Below are positions 1 through 12,952 of a stretch of DNA of 64,000 nt, one piece after another. Made by a program: the position numbers and the translations under genes. The stretch comes from Mytilus californianus (Eukaryota > Mollusca > Bivalvia > Mytilida > Mytilidae): NCBI RefSeq assembly GCF_021869535.1, contig NW_026262582.1:59284851-59348850 (forward strand). The letters run 5' to 3'. Positions within the stretch are counted from its first letter, which is position 1. Each line of letters starts with the position of its first letter. The notes under the pieces were generated by a model. The model was not told the DNA's origin and made no database searches. It saw nothing but the letters and a program-made list of their open reading frames with translations.

Positions 1-2439
1 CAATAATACAGCTGTTGACCAATATACCAAAGTGCAAGGATGTAATCAACTGCAGGTAAACGTTCATTGAACGTTTATGATGTAAGTTATTCCAGTAGAG
101 TGCCTCGGACGCACTATATTGATTAAGTTTTATTTGGTTTAACAGACTAACCACATTAATCAAACACACATTGCTCCAGTATTAATACAAGCTACAGTTC
201 AAAATCCAAGTCATTATCAGATTCTTTTTTGAAAAAAATAATATCAAGAACATAAGATAACAATGCGGTTTAAGACAGCTGTATATGTCTTTACCCACAA
301 TTCTGGTCAGAAGAAATGACGATGCACTTGTATACGAATGTGAACATCCTCTCTTTAACAAGCAAATCATTTTAAATTCATGGATTAAAAAAGATACAAA
401 AGAATATATCTCACGACAGACGCCTTTTTACAAGTCTACATCCTGCTAATATTGTTTAAGGCAAACTTCGATTTAGCGAATAGGAACAAAATATACATTT
501 AGATGTTCATATGCTTATTTATTAAAACAAAACAAAAAAAAAACAAAAAACACCACGACCATTGATTGTTAAAAGTTAAATTTATCTGTAACGTCGTGAT
601 TTGTAGAATTATTAAAGAGAACACATTTGGTGTGTTTGAACCGCTTTTATTGGTGTACCTTTTTCAGGACTGCTCAAACCCAGAAAAATTGATAGCTTAG
701 GATGTGTAAATAACTGCAAACGTAAAGGAATGTTTAATCAACATGCACGTAAAATTTAACATGAAAGAAACAACTTAAAATTTATCAAAAAAAATAATAT
801 TGTTATAAATCATGTCAGCACTTAATCCGTCAACCCTAAATAAACTTAAGTAAGACATAGTCTGTATTTAGAAAATGACTACATCCGCTTTTTTATTGCA
901 ACAACAAAAAAGAAGATTGGAATTTCAATTATAGTTACATTAATATACATACTTTAAAAATATGATAAAGCTGGTAATCTATATAACCCGTTACAGCAAT
1001 CAGATCGTGTTTCAGCAACATTTAAAAGTGTAGCAAACTTTTGCTGATAATTTATAACTCATTATTTTTTTTAAGTTTTTCAGTTTAAATAAGCGTGGTA
1101 AAAACCAAGTTTATTTCAGGCTCTTTGTTTTGTTGGTCTATTTCAAAGCTGTATCAACTAAAATCAAATCAGTGATTCCATTACAATATAACCATGCTTT
1201 TCAGAAATATAAAAAAGCGACACTTTGTCGTTGTCCTTGGTTTGTGCATGCTGTTGACTTAATACCTAGCATATTTGTAAAATTGTCTTTTTTTATGTTA
1301 GAATGATACAAATGTATGAAAGGTTAACAAAATTTCAATTTAGTAAAATTGAACTAAACAATGTGCATCCGAATAGTTTTTGTTGATTAAGATTCACCAG
1401 GAACGCTGTACACCACCATTAATGTGCCTAAGTACTCGTGAAACTGTTTGAATAAAAAGATTCTGAACAGATTCGCAAATGCCGCTTACGAGCAACTTTG
1501 CAAGAGGAAATTGGAACAACACAAAGTAATAGCATGAATTATAAAACCTCAATTTGTTACTAAGGACGATTTCGGAATCGACATAGTGAAGAGACATATA
1601 GATATTTTGAAGACTATATGATGGCTTACTATGTGTAGTTTATATATTTTATCGTTTATTTATACTCTATATCTCCTTTTATTTAAACAAGACATTTGGA
1701 AAAAGGGTTTAATAACCATTCATCGTTACTGAGCTATTTTCACCTGATTAATACATCTCATTATGAAAGACTTGTCTCTTCGTCTAATGAAAAAAATGGC
1801 AGTTATAAGCTTTCCAAATTGTTTGTAAGACGGTGTCTGTAGCTGTCAATTCTTAAGGGAAAATCGAATCACAACAAAATCAGATTGTCTTAAAGTGACC
1901 ATAGTTCGATTGACATCTATACACAGTTCTACGATATCATTCGGAATATTTCCTTTCATATGAGGACTATATGATTAATATATAATAACTTGAAACATCC
2001 CAACTTTTGCTAGACAACATTAGGCAGTCTTTAAAGTAATACACATACATACACACTGTATACCATCTACAAAGACCAGCTACAAACATAACATGAATAC
2101 ATGTGAAATGGTTTGAGAGAAGAAAATATGATCCTCGATCAGGTTTGAATGATGAAAAAAGAAAGTTTTGAGTCGAATATTCCTATATGGAGTTACTTCC
2201 TTTCAGGAGTTAACATAAGTTTTTATTTTGACGAAACATTGCGAAAGGAACCAAGTTTCAGTGAAACGTGGTTGAATGATTATAATAACGACCTGCATGA
2301 GATTATTTTATCACCCTGATTTAAATGCCAACTAAAGTTTGTGATTTAAATAAGTTGGTTTTACATAAGGTAATCACGTGTAGTGTTTAATTTTGGATTG
2401 TACTGTACCATTTTCCATCTTTAATATGCTTAAACGTTA
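1..2439. other. No recognised feature (AT-rich intergenic or intronic)
   Basis: I see no open frame longer than about 70 codons, no recognisable domain and no known repeat here. The sequence is AT-rich with short homopolymer runs, for example the A/C-interrupted run near 530-550. It could be intron or intergenic DNA. Confidence 0.5.
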
Positions 2440-2735
2440 ATGGTAGACACAACATTTTACATTTTGACATTTATGTTTTTTATTTTGCTCACTCATTGTT
2501 GTCAATATAATTAAAATTCAATACGACTGTCATACAAGTATGAGGATTAGCTGCCTATGAAACCAGCTTTAATTCACATGTTTCTACATAAGGAAATGCC
2601 TGTAACAGGTCAGGGATACGACAGTTGTTTTCCGTTCGTTTTATGAGCTTGAGCTTTTGATTTGTCCATTGGATGAGGATATCTTCGTTATGAATTTTCC
2701 TTTGAGTTCGTTATTTTTGTTATTTTACTTTTTCA
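2440..2735 (+). mobile_element. PLE family B, 3' end only
   Basis: A 5'-truncated 3' terminus of a Penelope-like retroelement. It shares with 46420-46660 the run 'attgttgtcaatataat', then a 'gaaaccag..ttaat' stretch, 'aaggaaatgcctgta', 'gttttcc.ttcgttt' and 'gagcttttgattt', ending near 'ttattttacttttt'. The copy at 46 kb is physically linked to a reverse transcriptase, which identifies this fragment. No coding part remains. The same terminus recurs at 31375 (plus) and 46890 (minus). Confidence 0.6.
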
Positions 2736-4896
2736 TCCATTCATTGAACTGAAATATGAGAGAACGATGTTAACACACAATTAAACTTTGAAACCAAACC
2801 ATGTAAGGTCCTGTTGATTTTACTATTATTTGAGTATAAAATACAGGAAGAGTACGTGATATACAGTGATACTAAATAAACTTTTCAATATATTCAAGCG
2901 AATTTAGGGTATTATCCTTCATTTGATTGTTCCCTGAACGTGCATATCAGGTTAACATTTATGTTTAAGTTAGGATAAAAGTTTTGCTTGTTTATTCTGT
3001 TGTCGCATCAACCTAAAATTTAGTACACGTGTTTATTATGTAGGTAACTGTTTAATAGTTCTGCAAACTTAGGTTTTGACACACGTTCCAAGGTTCACTA
3101 AACATGACAATATGAAAGTGCGTGCTGAGTAAACGTTCTTGTTTACTTATATAGTACTATCGAGCAGGCATGGTTATAGCTACCCGTATTTGAAAAGAAT
3201 ATGCTACTTTAATGTGATGAGTAAAAGTAAATATCATTTCATGCATATGTTTCCAAAACCAATGATATTTGTTTACGGTATAAAGTCAGAAAATGCAAAG
3301 TTAGGTTTTTGATGTCGTATAACACAGCTGTAGGCTGTAGTTTGTAGATTGCAAAATCAAAGCCAATCTTAACATCTTCCGTCGTGTTCCTGCCAAAATA
3401 AACACTACCGAGATACATTAATTATAACAGATCTTCAGACAATCTTAAAAACCAACAAAACAAAGAACCTCAATATTTGTTTATGTGTTTTTATTGAGAT
3501 AAACCTCGCATCTCCATGCATAAATCAATCTATAAATATTAAACGTCAAGTTATCTATTCAGATAAAAGCTTATTTATTCATTGGTTCTTTATAACACCC
3601 GGGTGTGTTATAACAGCAGGAAAATGCAATTATAAACTATACTTAGAACTTAAATTTACATCTGTAGTCAATAAACTAACCATTTACTATAAGTAAATCT
3701 TAATCGTTGTTTTATTTAAGCGACTACTGCAGAATCAGTTCTTATTTTACACAAAGTTATTACAAGGTTTCTACTAAACAAGAACTGAGACGTAACATAT
3801 CGCATTATTAATAAAGGGTTATCAATTACACTGGGCTTTAATCTGCCACGCTGGGAACTATAATACAACTTTAAATTTGTATTAAACACTGGCCTGAATA
3901 CAGATTTGAATATCATTTTACGATAATGTCATTTTCCATAAGAAGTGAGATGTACCGGTAGTACCATCCTAGGTATGACAAGATCTTAGGTATTAGCCCA
4001 CGATGTACAAATGATGTTATAAACGATTGGTCTTATATCCCGTACGCATTGTATCATAACAATGATTTAATAATATATATACTTCAAGTATAATCACTCA
4101 AGAATTTATTGTTTCCAAAACTTTAAATGTACGAATTGATTTGATCAAGATTTAAAATGACATGTAGAAGGCAATTTTTAAACGATGGTCAAAACTCGTA
4201 CAGCTTATACAAGTATACACATTAAGATAAAAAAAAAATGAACTCCAAATGGAGAGAATAGAGAACGTCGAACGAGATATTTGACAGAATTAAATAACAA
4301 AAATATAAGACGGTTAGACTCTTTGACAGGATCATAGATAAATCGGCCATGATATAACGAGTAAAATGAATATTTTTGCGAGATTAAATTCCCCAATTTA
4401 GTAATGCCTACCACACACAATATAAGTTTACTCTCTCGCGTAAATAATAAATTTAAAGTTATTGATCATAACAATCAGGCGGAGGGACCTCGTCTGGCTT
4501 TAAAAATTGCTAGACTTAAACCCCGATAATATAACTGCTTTACAGTATCATTTTCTTAAAAGTAAAGGAGAAAAGTGCAGTTGGTATGGAATCAAAATAC
4601 AGAGAAAATGTATTATCGTTTGAACAAGAATCTGAGTTATAGCCATTGGTTTTCTTCATATATATTAGTTCGAGATTGTCCACAATTAAAAAGAAATAGA
4701 ATTTTTTTTAGAAAAAATAAAATTATAAAGGGAACACGATGATATATGATTAGGATGTAAGCACTTATAAATATAAACATTTAACCAGGATTATTGATTA
4801 ACATACGACACCAAACAGCTGTATGAACTTGCTGTACTTAGCAGCTTCATGTTTGATCGACATATTTTATACATTGTATACGTACAATAATGTCAA
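2736..4896. other. No recognised gene; small palindrome
   Basis: No coding signal recognised. The open frame on the minus strand at 4205-4420 (71 codons) has no family resemblance I can see. The only structure noted is a 22-base near-palindrome at 3591-3612 (tataacaccc / gggtgtgttata), which may be chance. Confidence 0.45.
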
Positions 4897-6998
4897 ATCT
4901 TCACAAATTTCCTTAAAAAAAAAGGAATTACATGAAAAAACTCAGTATTCAGTAGAACTTGTAGAACTTGTCCAATGTAATTTCAAGATCTTGAAAAGAA
5001 TACAACATAGCAAAGAACTATTGATGTCAAATGCTTTAGAAATAAATGCAATTGATATGGATTGACAATGAAGGAATATTAAATTAATGTGATTTTAGCT
5101 GATGGATCTTGTTCGTTTTTATTTCATACAAATAACAAGTTATTGATTCAAAAATTAATTGCTTTTGGGGTTTCAAATTTTTAACTTTACGCATGAGAAG
5201 GTATGCATTAAAGAGGCATGTACATCAGATTGTTTTCATCTAAATTACACAACCTGTTATATGTAACTCGTATCTTGTCTTCTCTGAAATCATGATGTTA
5301 CAATTTCGAATTTAAAGTTTCTAGTTGTCCCCTTATTACGAAAACTTTAAACTTTAGATTATAAAGCTCATACAAACGCATTTCAGTAATGATTTGAAAA
5401 TACTTTTGCGTTTAACACGTTCTATCATTGACCAATGTTTGCTGTCAAAACCTTAACTAGTAGGTGAGCCTCAATACTAACCTAAAAAAGTTGTATTATT
5501 ATAATATTAGTAAAGCCAAAGATAACTGGCCTCGATAACTCCGGCGTAATGCTGTATGATACAAGTTTGAATGGTACATTACGGAAAAACCATCAGTGTG
5601 GAATTTTCATTTATCTGACACCTTATTTTGCCCTCATGTAAATGCCTAAAATTATATCAAAACATTTCAAGGAAATGCTTGTTATTAAGATTGCATACTT
5701 TTTTTCTAACTCAAATCCCTAGTTAATGGAAAACCTTCAATTACAAGGCTTCTGTTACGTACCACTACATCAATGTGGCATCTTAATTGTAGTTAATAAT
5801 ACGGTAACTTATTTCTATCTTTTTTTATATTTTAAACGGACAACGTTTATAAAATCTATATAAGAAAAACTAAAGTTGGACACGTAGAAATCGATTTGCT
5901 GAATCTGCTTTCACGGAACGCTCATACTCAAAATTGTCAGAGTAAAAAAAAAACAAAAAACAAATTAAGAGTTTTATGACCTTCACAAATTCCTAAAATG
6001 ATAGCAAAAATATTTTCATTTGGATGCTAACAGTCCACCAGCAACGGTTAAATATGTCCCAAAGTCAAAATATTTTTCCCCATCTAAATCCGTGTATTGA
6101 GTTGTAGTGGGAGATTGAGTATAGTTAACAAGACTTTAGACGACCTTGGATAGTCTTGTAACATTGAATGGTGAAAATATCGAAGAGGACTGGCAAGCGC
6201 ATAGTTGATAACATCTTTGTGAATATTTGCTAAAAAAAATCGTCGTAATGGACAAACTTTGTTAACTTCATTTGTTAGATATGTTCTTTGACAAAATGAT
6301 TATCAGTTGACAAGGACTTTTATAAATTCGGTTTCGAAAGTAGTCATTAGACTTGACCTTTTCAATAAATGGCTGTGCATATATATCACAATTGATAATG
6401 GTACTTATTATAAATTATTTTATATAAATTTCATGCATGGCAGTATAGTAAATTGAAACAATAATCTAGTTGTTATAAAAGGGAGAAAACAAATATGCGT
6501 TTCTTTCACGTAGTTAAGAATTAAAGCATGATTGTTTGTTATTACCTGCGTGTGTAATGTGCTATAAGCCATCTTGACAGCAAGAGTCTTATAATATAAA
6601 ATACAATTCAGCTGGCAACGAGTTATGCAATATGAAACTAGGATGAGTTTTGTATTTTTGTACTTATTGTCATTATCAGTCTCTAGATATGAATAATTGA
6701 GGAACAGGGACGAATTACACGAGCCTTTATCTTTTCATTGCAATAAAATTGAAACATGATATTAACAGAAAGTTTCGATGAAATACATTATGTCATATAT
6801 AATGCATCTTTTGAGATTAAGTTTGACCCGACTCTGTACTTGGATGAATATAACATTTATATATTTAAAGGTTATATACAAATAACGTGGGTGACAGTTC
6901 GGGATGTAATTTATTCCTTGGTATAAATGTAAACATTAATAATATTAAAGAGCGAAGAAAATAGTATGACCTAAGACAGTTATATTCTACATAACACA

Positions 6999-7525
6999 TT
7001 TGTTTTTCGTAAATTGTTTTGTTATATATTAGACACTTAGATTTCCCAATTGAATTGATTCATACTTTTCACGTCAGGGCCTTTTAAAGGCGACTATGTG
7101 GTATGGTTTTTTCTCATTGCTGAAGGCCGTACAGTTGTCTATAATTGCTTACATGCATTTAATTTGACCCGTGGTGGATATTTGTCTCATTGATAATCAT
7201 ACTACTTCTCCCTTTTTATATTGTTTCGTTAGTCTAGGACAGTTAGCATAGAGCAGACAAATTTGTTTTTCGTAAATTGTTTTGTTATATATTAGACACT
7301 TAGATTTCCCAATTGAATTGATTCTTACTTTTCACGTCAGGGCCTTTTAACAGCGACTATGTGGTATGGGTTTTTTCATTGTTGAAGGCCGTATAGTTGT
7401 CTATAATTGCTTACATCCATTTAATTTGACCTATGGTGGATAGTCGTCTCAATGGCAATCATACCACATTTGTACCACTTCTCCTTTTTCATATTGTTTC
7501 GTAAGTCTAGGACAGTTAGCATAGA
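6999..7525 (+). repeat. 263-bp tandem duplication within a mussel interspersed repeat
   Basis: The stretch beginning 'tgtttttcgtaaattgtttt' occurs at 7001 and again at 7264, an offset of 263 bases. Each copy contains 'gaaggccgta.agttgtctat', then 'gtctca.tg..aatcatac', the usual terminus of an interspersed repeat common in mussels (recognised from memory). Copy 2 of the segmental duplication has this unit once, at 18966-19225, so the doubling happened after the large duplication or was lost from the other copy. Confidence 0.8.
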
Positions 7526-8482
7526 GCAGACGGTGATGCCATAGAGGTCTCCGTATATTGAGTTGAAATTCCTTTTAGGATACGATATTCTTACAACACT
7601 TACAAATACATGTACCTCGCAAGAATAAGTAGTATTTATTTAGTTTACAACAACAACGTCTAAAAAGCAAACAACAACAGTTAGTTCTTTTTTCGAAACA
7701 TAAAATCAAAAAATGAATATAAAAATCAAAAAAATATTTCGGATAACAGATATCCTCAATCATTATGATATTACACTTACGCCGAGTGTCCGACACAAAT
7801 CTTGCACGTAATGCAAAATTAAAAACCGATCAATGCTTGTATAAATCTAAAGAGTGTATAGTGCTTAACGATAACAAATATTTTAACGTCGTCAGATTAT
7901 CTATGCGCCTTTTTGAAGTCAGGATCCCTTTATGCAGTTGTCGTTGATGGTTGCCGACTGAAAAATTGTTTTTCACCTATTGCATTACCATAAATTATAC
8001 CATTGTTTCTTTCGTTTGAATTGATTCATCTTCTCTCATGCCGGACCTTATTATATTTCAGTATATGTTATTTACTTTGCTTATTGTTTTAAGCCGTACG
8101 GTAATCTCACATCCACGTCCTCTGGTTGATAGTTGTAAATCATAATTCATCTCAATTTTGTTATAGTAATTGCATGCGTGGCTTGATATTTTTTTGGTGT
8201 GTGTTTACAGCAGAAATTATGCCCATGTTTGTAGAGAATGTCCTTGTATTTAGTTTTAGCTTTTGCTTGAGAAGAGCTGTTGCCTTTGAGCTTATATCAT
8301 CATATGGGGTGCTATTTGTTTTAACTTAGTAATGTGTATTAGATTAGTTCTACCATGGATACGGAAGGCTTTTCAGTGGAAAAGATTACCCAAGCTTCAT
8401 TTTGCAAAATCGTTCAGAAATTTGGGTCCTCACTTCATTTCATCTTCGAAATTTTAAGGTGTTTTAAATTTTTTTGTGGAAT

Positions 8483-8565
8483 ATAGCGTCAGTAATAAGT
8501 CTTTTGTAGACGTAATGCTCGTTTAACTTAAAATGAAGTTCTTTGATACGCTTATTCCTGTATGT
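8483..8565 (+). repeat. Mollusc repeat fragment ('gtagacg.aa.gctcgt' motif)
   Basis: A degenerate copy of a short motif very common in bivalve genomes, of the form cagt-aata-gtctt-gtagacg-aa-gc-cgtc followed by a tttgata box. It has a counterpart in the duplicated unit at 20205-20275 and distant relatives at 34310-34395 (minus) and 59625-59690. Recognition is from memory of the motif, so the family name is left open. Confidence 0.4.
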
Positions 8566-9394
8566 ATTTCAAAACTTTGAAACTTACAGTTTGTTGAACA
8601 AACACGCAGTGGAGATTCAAATGTATTCCCGTATGTTATAATAGAAAATGAGGACGGGGAGTGTGTCAAAGAGAAAACAACCCGACCAAAGACAGAAAAT
8701 AGCATACCTGCTTATAATCATCTTCCAATACTAATATTCGGTCATCAGTGTACGAGGAATCCGTTTTAAAGCGTACCCATCTACAATCGTACCTCTTCCG
8801 CCAGTCGAAGAAATTCAAATGTTTGATGTTTCATAATTTATGATAAAGGGACCACAATTATAGTAATTTCATAAAATTTCGAAATCTCAACGCCATCCAA
8901 AAACAACCAAAACAATCAACTCAACCGTTTGGAGGTTCTTAAAAAAAGATGGCAAAACTGTTTTGAATAAAGTCTACGTATCACCTCTGTTAACATTTCA
9001 CGATAAGTGGTCAATGGAACATATCCACAAATTCTATTTAAATGACGAATAGTGCTGCTAAAATACAAAGTTACTACATGTATTTGTTTTAAGAAAAACT
9101 TATCAGTCCAAATAAACAAATTGAATCATCTCATTAAACCCTTTGGTATTTCACATCTATATCTAATATTAATGCACAAGTAAACTAATTTTGATCTGAA
9201 CATTTCATAAAAGACTGAACAATAAATGATTAAGTCATTTTAAATATTGTAATCAATATATTCAGACGTCTCCCAAGTAGTACATTAAGTACTGTTCAGA
9301 CCATTTAATTGCTGTCAATCAAGATATGTCAGTATATGTTCAAACTGTTAAGTAGATAAAGATGTGTTAAACAATTATCAATCAGTCTCTAATT

Positions 9395-10425
9395 TTGCAT
9401 CTGTATCCAAATTGCATGAAAAGATCGTTGAAACTCGCCTTGAAAAACATTATATATCAAACTCTCTTTAGCCTACCGTGCGTGTTATTCGACCGAAACA
9501 GAAATTACTTTATGTTCATCGTGACATTGCTCTTGCACGTGACAACAACTAGTGTGTCGTTTTACTAATGCAAGACCTATCGGCTGTTTTTGATGGGATC
9601 GATCTTTCTATTCTAATGAAGCAGTTAGGACACCCTAGTGGGATAACCGGCTAAGCACTTAGTTAGTTGAAATCGAATCTTCAGATGAGAACGAAAAGCA
9701 TAATTTTATCAGATGAACTTCATTTTCTGCATGGTGTTCCTCATGGATCGGTCGTCGGACCCAAACTCTAATGTATTTCTTCAAGACCAATCGGTGAAAT
9801 ATGTAATCGCCATAAAATGTGCTATCACTACTATGCAGACGACACACATTTTTATCTCGTTTTCAAACCACTTGATAATTTGAACAACCACATCGAGGCT
9901 TCTTGAGGCTTGCGTGGGTGACATCAACAAGTGGATGTATTTGAATTTATGTTTAGATTAAACGAAGATAGCACTGAACTTATTTGCTCCATGGTAACCG
10001 AGTAAAGGACCCTTTTAACTTTTATCGCAATTTTGGTGGAAGCATTGTCAGTGTTGCTGCATGCGTTAAAAACTTTGAACGATTTTGTGCATTCGTTTAC
10101 CGACGAAACGTGCAGAACGTTAGTAGGATCTCGAGTGATCCCTTGTTTTAACTATGTGAACGATTTGCTCTACAGACTCCAGCTACCATTATTCAGAGGT
10201 TGCAGTGCGTCTGCAGCACTGTAGCAATAGTCATTACAAGAAAATACGATTACATCACCCCGATCCTCACGTCTCTTAATCGGCTGCTTGTAACTTATCG
10301 ACGCCAATAAAAACTTCTTTTATATGTTTTCAAGGCTTTGCACCATGAGGCACCGGTCTCCCATCAAGAACTCGTACCCTTCAAAACACATGTACACGAC
10401 ATCTGAAAATGCTGTGCCGAACTAA
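9395..10425 (+). pseudogene. Degenerate CR1/L2-like LINE reverse transcriptase (copy in duplication unit 1)
   Basis: A decayed non-LTR retrotransposon. With frame changes and many stops the translation shows, in order: a leucine-rich 'LEKIVETRLEKH'-like finger segment (9410-9450); 'DLSAVFDGID' (about 9575-9602), the first catalytic aspartate block; 'FLHGVPHGSVVGP'-like (9720-9765), the turn before the palm; and YADDTH at 9832-9849, the catalytic YADD box. It continues with a DINKWM/LNEDSTEL block. Reverse transcriptases of this type prime on nicked target DNA. The same relic is in unit 2 at 21055-22200, so it was inserted, and probably already dead, before the duplication. In unit 1 its 3' part is cut off at about 10425 by a Penelope-like element. 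Confidence 0.75.
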
Positions 10426-10426
10426 A

Positions 10427-10880
10427 ACTGACTTCATTTTCAGAAAACGATATCTGTAACAAACATAAACTATTAGCTACTTCTTTACAAGCAGAACCAG
10501 ATACAATGAAAGTCCCAACTATGCACTGGCTTCCGAAGCTACACAAATCACCTTACAAATATAGATTTATTTCGCCTTCAAGTCATTGTTCCACTACTAA
10601 ATTGTCTATTCTACTTACTAGTACACTTGGTACAATCAAAAACCTGATAATAAATTGTTCAAATAAGGCCTTTGAAAATAGTGGAATTAACTGCTTTTGG
10701 AGTGTCAAAAACTCGTTGGAAGTACTTGATAAATTGCATGCATATATTGGTGATTTTGAATCTGTTCAAAGTTTTGATTTTTCTACCCTATATACCACTG
10801 TGCCTCATATTGTTATTAAGAAAAAATTCACACACCTAATTAAATGGGCATTTAAAAAGTCGGAATGCGAATTATTATAA
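10427..10880 (+). pseudogene. PLE family C reverse transcriptase, N-terminal part
   Basis: An open stretch of about 150 codons; a conventional ATG lies at 10506. It encodes the fingers and first palm block of a Penelope-like reverse transcriptase. Visible are 'HWLPKLHKSPYKYRFIS' (about 10521-10570), the signature of this class; 'SSHCSTTKLS'; 'INCFWSVKNS'; and 'FDFSTLYTTVPH' (about 10773-10808), which holds the first catalytic aspartate. The N-terminal portion normally found before 'HWLPKLHK' is mostly missing, so the element is 5'-truncated. The frame is lost at the LINE junction near 10880, in the middle of the segment between the first palm block and the 'DNIFV' block. The enzyme would copy element RNA into DNA; this copy is dead. 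Confidence 0.88.
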
Positions 10881-10884
10881 AAAT

Positions 10885-11526
10885 ATGGTAAAAGACTCCA
10901 ATGATCCTAAAACTTTATGGAAATGTCTTCACAGTCTGAACCAAAAAGTTAAAAATACACCACATGAGTTAGCAGAAGATAACAGTACAACTAAAAGTAA
11001 AAAATCAATAACAGAAAATTTTAATAACTTGTTCACTTCCTGTGCTGAAAAATTAAGAGAACAAGAAAGTTATACACCTGTAAACAAAGCAGATTTCAGT
11101 AATCTTGATAAATTTGTTAAAAATAAATTACATAAACATGATAAATTTTCTATACCACCAGTGATCATGAATGAGCTATTTAATGAGTTAACAAAACTGG
11201 ATATAAACAAAGCATCTGGTATGGATAATATTGGACCAAAAATCCTAAGATTAAGTGGCCCTTTTATTGCATCACCTCTCAAATACATATTTTACCGAAT
11301 GATAGATACTGGCATATATCCTTCTTTACTGAAGAATGCTAAGGTAACGCCAGTTTTCAAGGATGGTGACAAGCTTTTAGCAACAAATTACAGACATACA
11401 TCTGTTCTTCCAACTTTATCAAAATTAATAGAAAGACATGTTTCTAATAATATGTACAAATACTTATCCAAACTTAAACTTTTACTCCCTACATAATCTG
11501 GTTTCAGGCCGCAGCATTCTTGTTAA
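10885..11526 (+). pseudogene. LINE reverse transcriptase, linker and fingers part
   Basis: An open frame of 203 codons preceding the catalytic palm. It carries 'WKCLHSLN' near the start, 'INKASGMDNIGPKIL' (about 11206-11250), the conserved block ahead of the palm, then 'KNAKVTPVFKDGD' and 'NYRHTSVLPTLSKLIERH'. The last is the block that reads NYRPISVLPT in active relatives. Here H-T replace P-I. The frame is ended by TAA at 11494-11496 and a second TAA at 11524-11526 inside an 'SGFRPQHSC' block. A frame change then separates it from the palm that begins near 11588. Confidence 0.88.
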
Positions 11527-11587
11527 ACTGCACTTATTAATATCATTGACAAATGGTTGCAAGAAATGAATGATGGTAATTTAATTA

Positions 11588-12685
11588 GATTTTAAAAAAG
11601 CTTTTGATTTGGTAGATCATGACATTCTTTGTTTAAAGCTTGAAATTTATGGATTTAGTGAGGCTACTGTTAGTTTTTTCAAGTCATACCTGAATAACAG
11701 AAATCAGCAGGTAAACATTTATAATGTTTATTCTGAACAACAGCATGTAAAATTTGGTGTCCCCCAAGGTTCTATACTTGGTCCTCTATTGTTTGTGCTA
11801 TTTATAAACGACCTTCCCTTATGCATTGAAAATTGTGAAACAGACCTATATGCTGATGACATCACTCTTCATAAATCAAGGGAAAACATAGAAAATATAC
11901 ATGATGATGTTCAAGAAGATTTATACGGGGTTGAAGAGTGGTGCAAAATGAATAACATGTTCATTAATGCAAATAAAACAAAATGTTTGGTTACTGGAAC
12001 AAAGCAGAAACTATCAATTCAGACTTATCAACCAAACTTGATAATAAATTCAAAAGTATTACAAAATTCTTCATGTGAAAAATTATTAGGTGTTAAAATT
12101 GACAGCACACTTAACTGGAGAAATCAAATTGACCAAGTTTGTGCTAACATATCATCCAGAATATACCTTCTTTCTAAAATAAAGAAATTTTTAGATATAA
12201 ATGCACGGAAAACATATTAAAATGGGTATATTCTGCCCCTAATTGACTACTGCTGTATTATTTGGGGTGAATGTAAAAATAAAGGGATAACAAGAATTTT
12301 AAAACTCCAAAAAAGGGCAGCAAGATTAATTCTAGATGCAGATCCTTTATCCCCCTCAGCCCCCTTATTTAAAAAACTTGGGTGGATGACAGTTGACAAC
12401 AGAATCAAATACAACAAATATTTACTTCTATATAAATGTATGCGTATGGAAGCACCATTGTGCCTAGTTCAAAAGTTTAAACTGAAATCAGATAATAATC
12501 CTTACTCCTTGAGAGGTGTCACTCAAGGTAATCTGATAGTTCCTAAGCTAAAAGCTGAGCTATTTAAGAAATCTTTTGTTTATTCTGGATCAGTGTTATT
12601 GAATGGACTACCACACAAAATGCGTAAAGCTCAAAACACTTATACTTTTAAACAAAGTATCAAGAAGTACTTAATACAGTCCTGA
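11588..12685 (+). pseudogene. LINE reverse transcriptase, palm, thumb and C-terminal domain
   Basis: One frame broken by a single TAA (12218-12220). The first part shows 'DFKKAFDLVDH' (from 11588), containing the first catalytic aspartate; 'FGVPQGSILGPLLF' (about 11754-11795); and 'LYADDITLH' (about 11847-11873), the catalytic pair of aspartates, followed by 'KCLVTGTK' and 'KLLGVKID', the thumb. After the stop come 'PLIDYCCIIWGEC' and 'KLQKRAARLILD', the usual C-terminal blocks, and a closing stop after 12685. All catalytic residues are kept, so inactivity comes from the stops and the frameshift upstream, consistent with a fairly young but dead copy. Confidence 0.9.
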
Positions 12686-12952
12686 TAGATTATGTTTTCT
12701 ACAATGTATTTGTATATGTTTTGTTTTTTTATTTTTATTTGATTTTTGACTACATGTACATCTTGAACAGCTTTATACCTTATTATGTTGACAATATACC
12801 ATTAAACTACTTGACTGTAAATTAACTATGTGTAAATATCTGTTTTTGATTGTATTGTAATTTGTATGTGAGGGCCTCAGGGAAGATTAGTTTATTGTAA
12901 CTTACTGAGTTTACCCTCTTTAAATAAAGAATTTATTATTATCTTATTATTA

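Larger units (their letters stand above)
10881..12952 (+). mobile_element. 5'-truncated non-LTR retrotransposon (LINE) nested in the PLE
   Basis: A LINE of the CR1/jockey type inserted into the Penelope-like reverse transcriptase. It starts downstream of where the endonuclease domain would be, runs through the reverse transcriptase to its C-terminal domain (stop after 12685), has a short 3' untranslated part with an AATAAA at 12923-12928, and ends in a TTA-rich tail (about 12931-12952). Truncation at the 5' end and a simple-repeat tail are typical of target-primed reverse transcription. Exact target-site duplication is unclear because the target is itself TTA-rich. Confidence 0.88.

Noticed and set aside
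3591-3612. 22-base near-palindrome as a regulatory site
   Set aside because: Single occurrence, imperfect, and no gene nearby; chance cannot be excluded.
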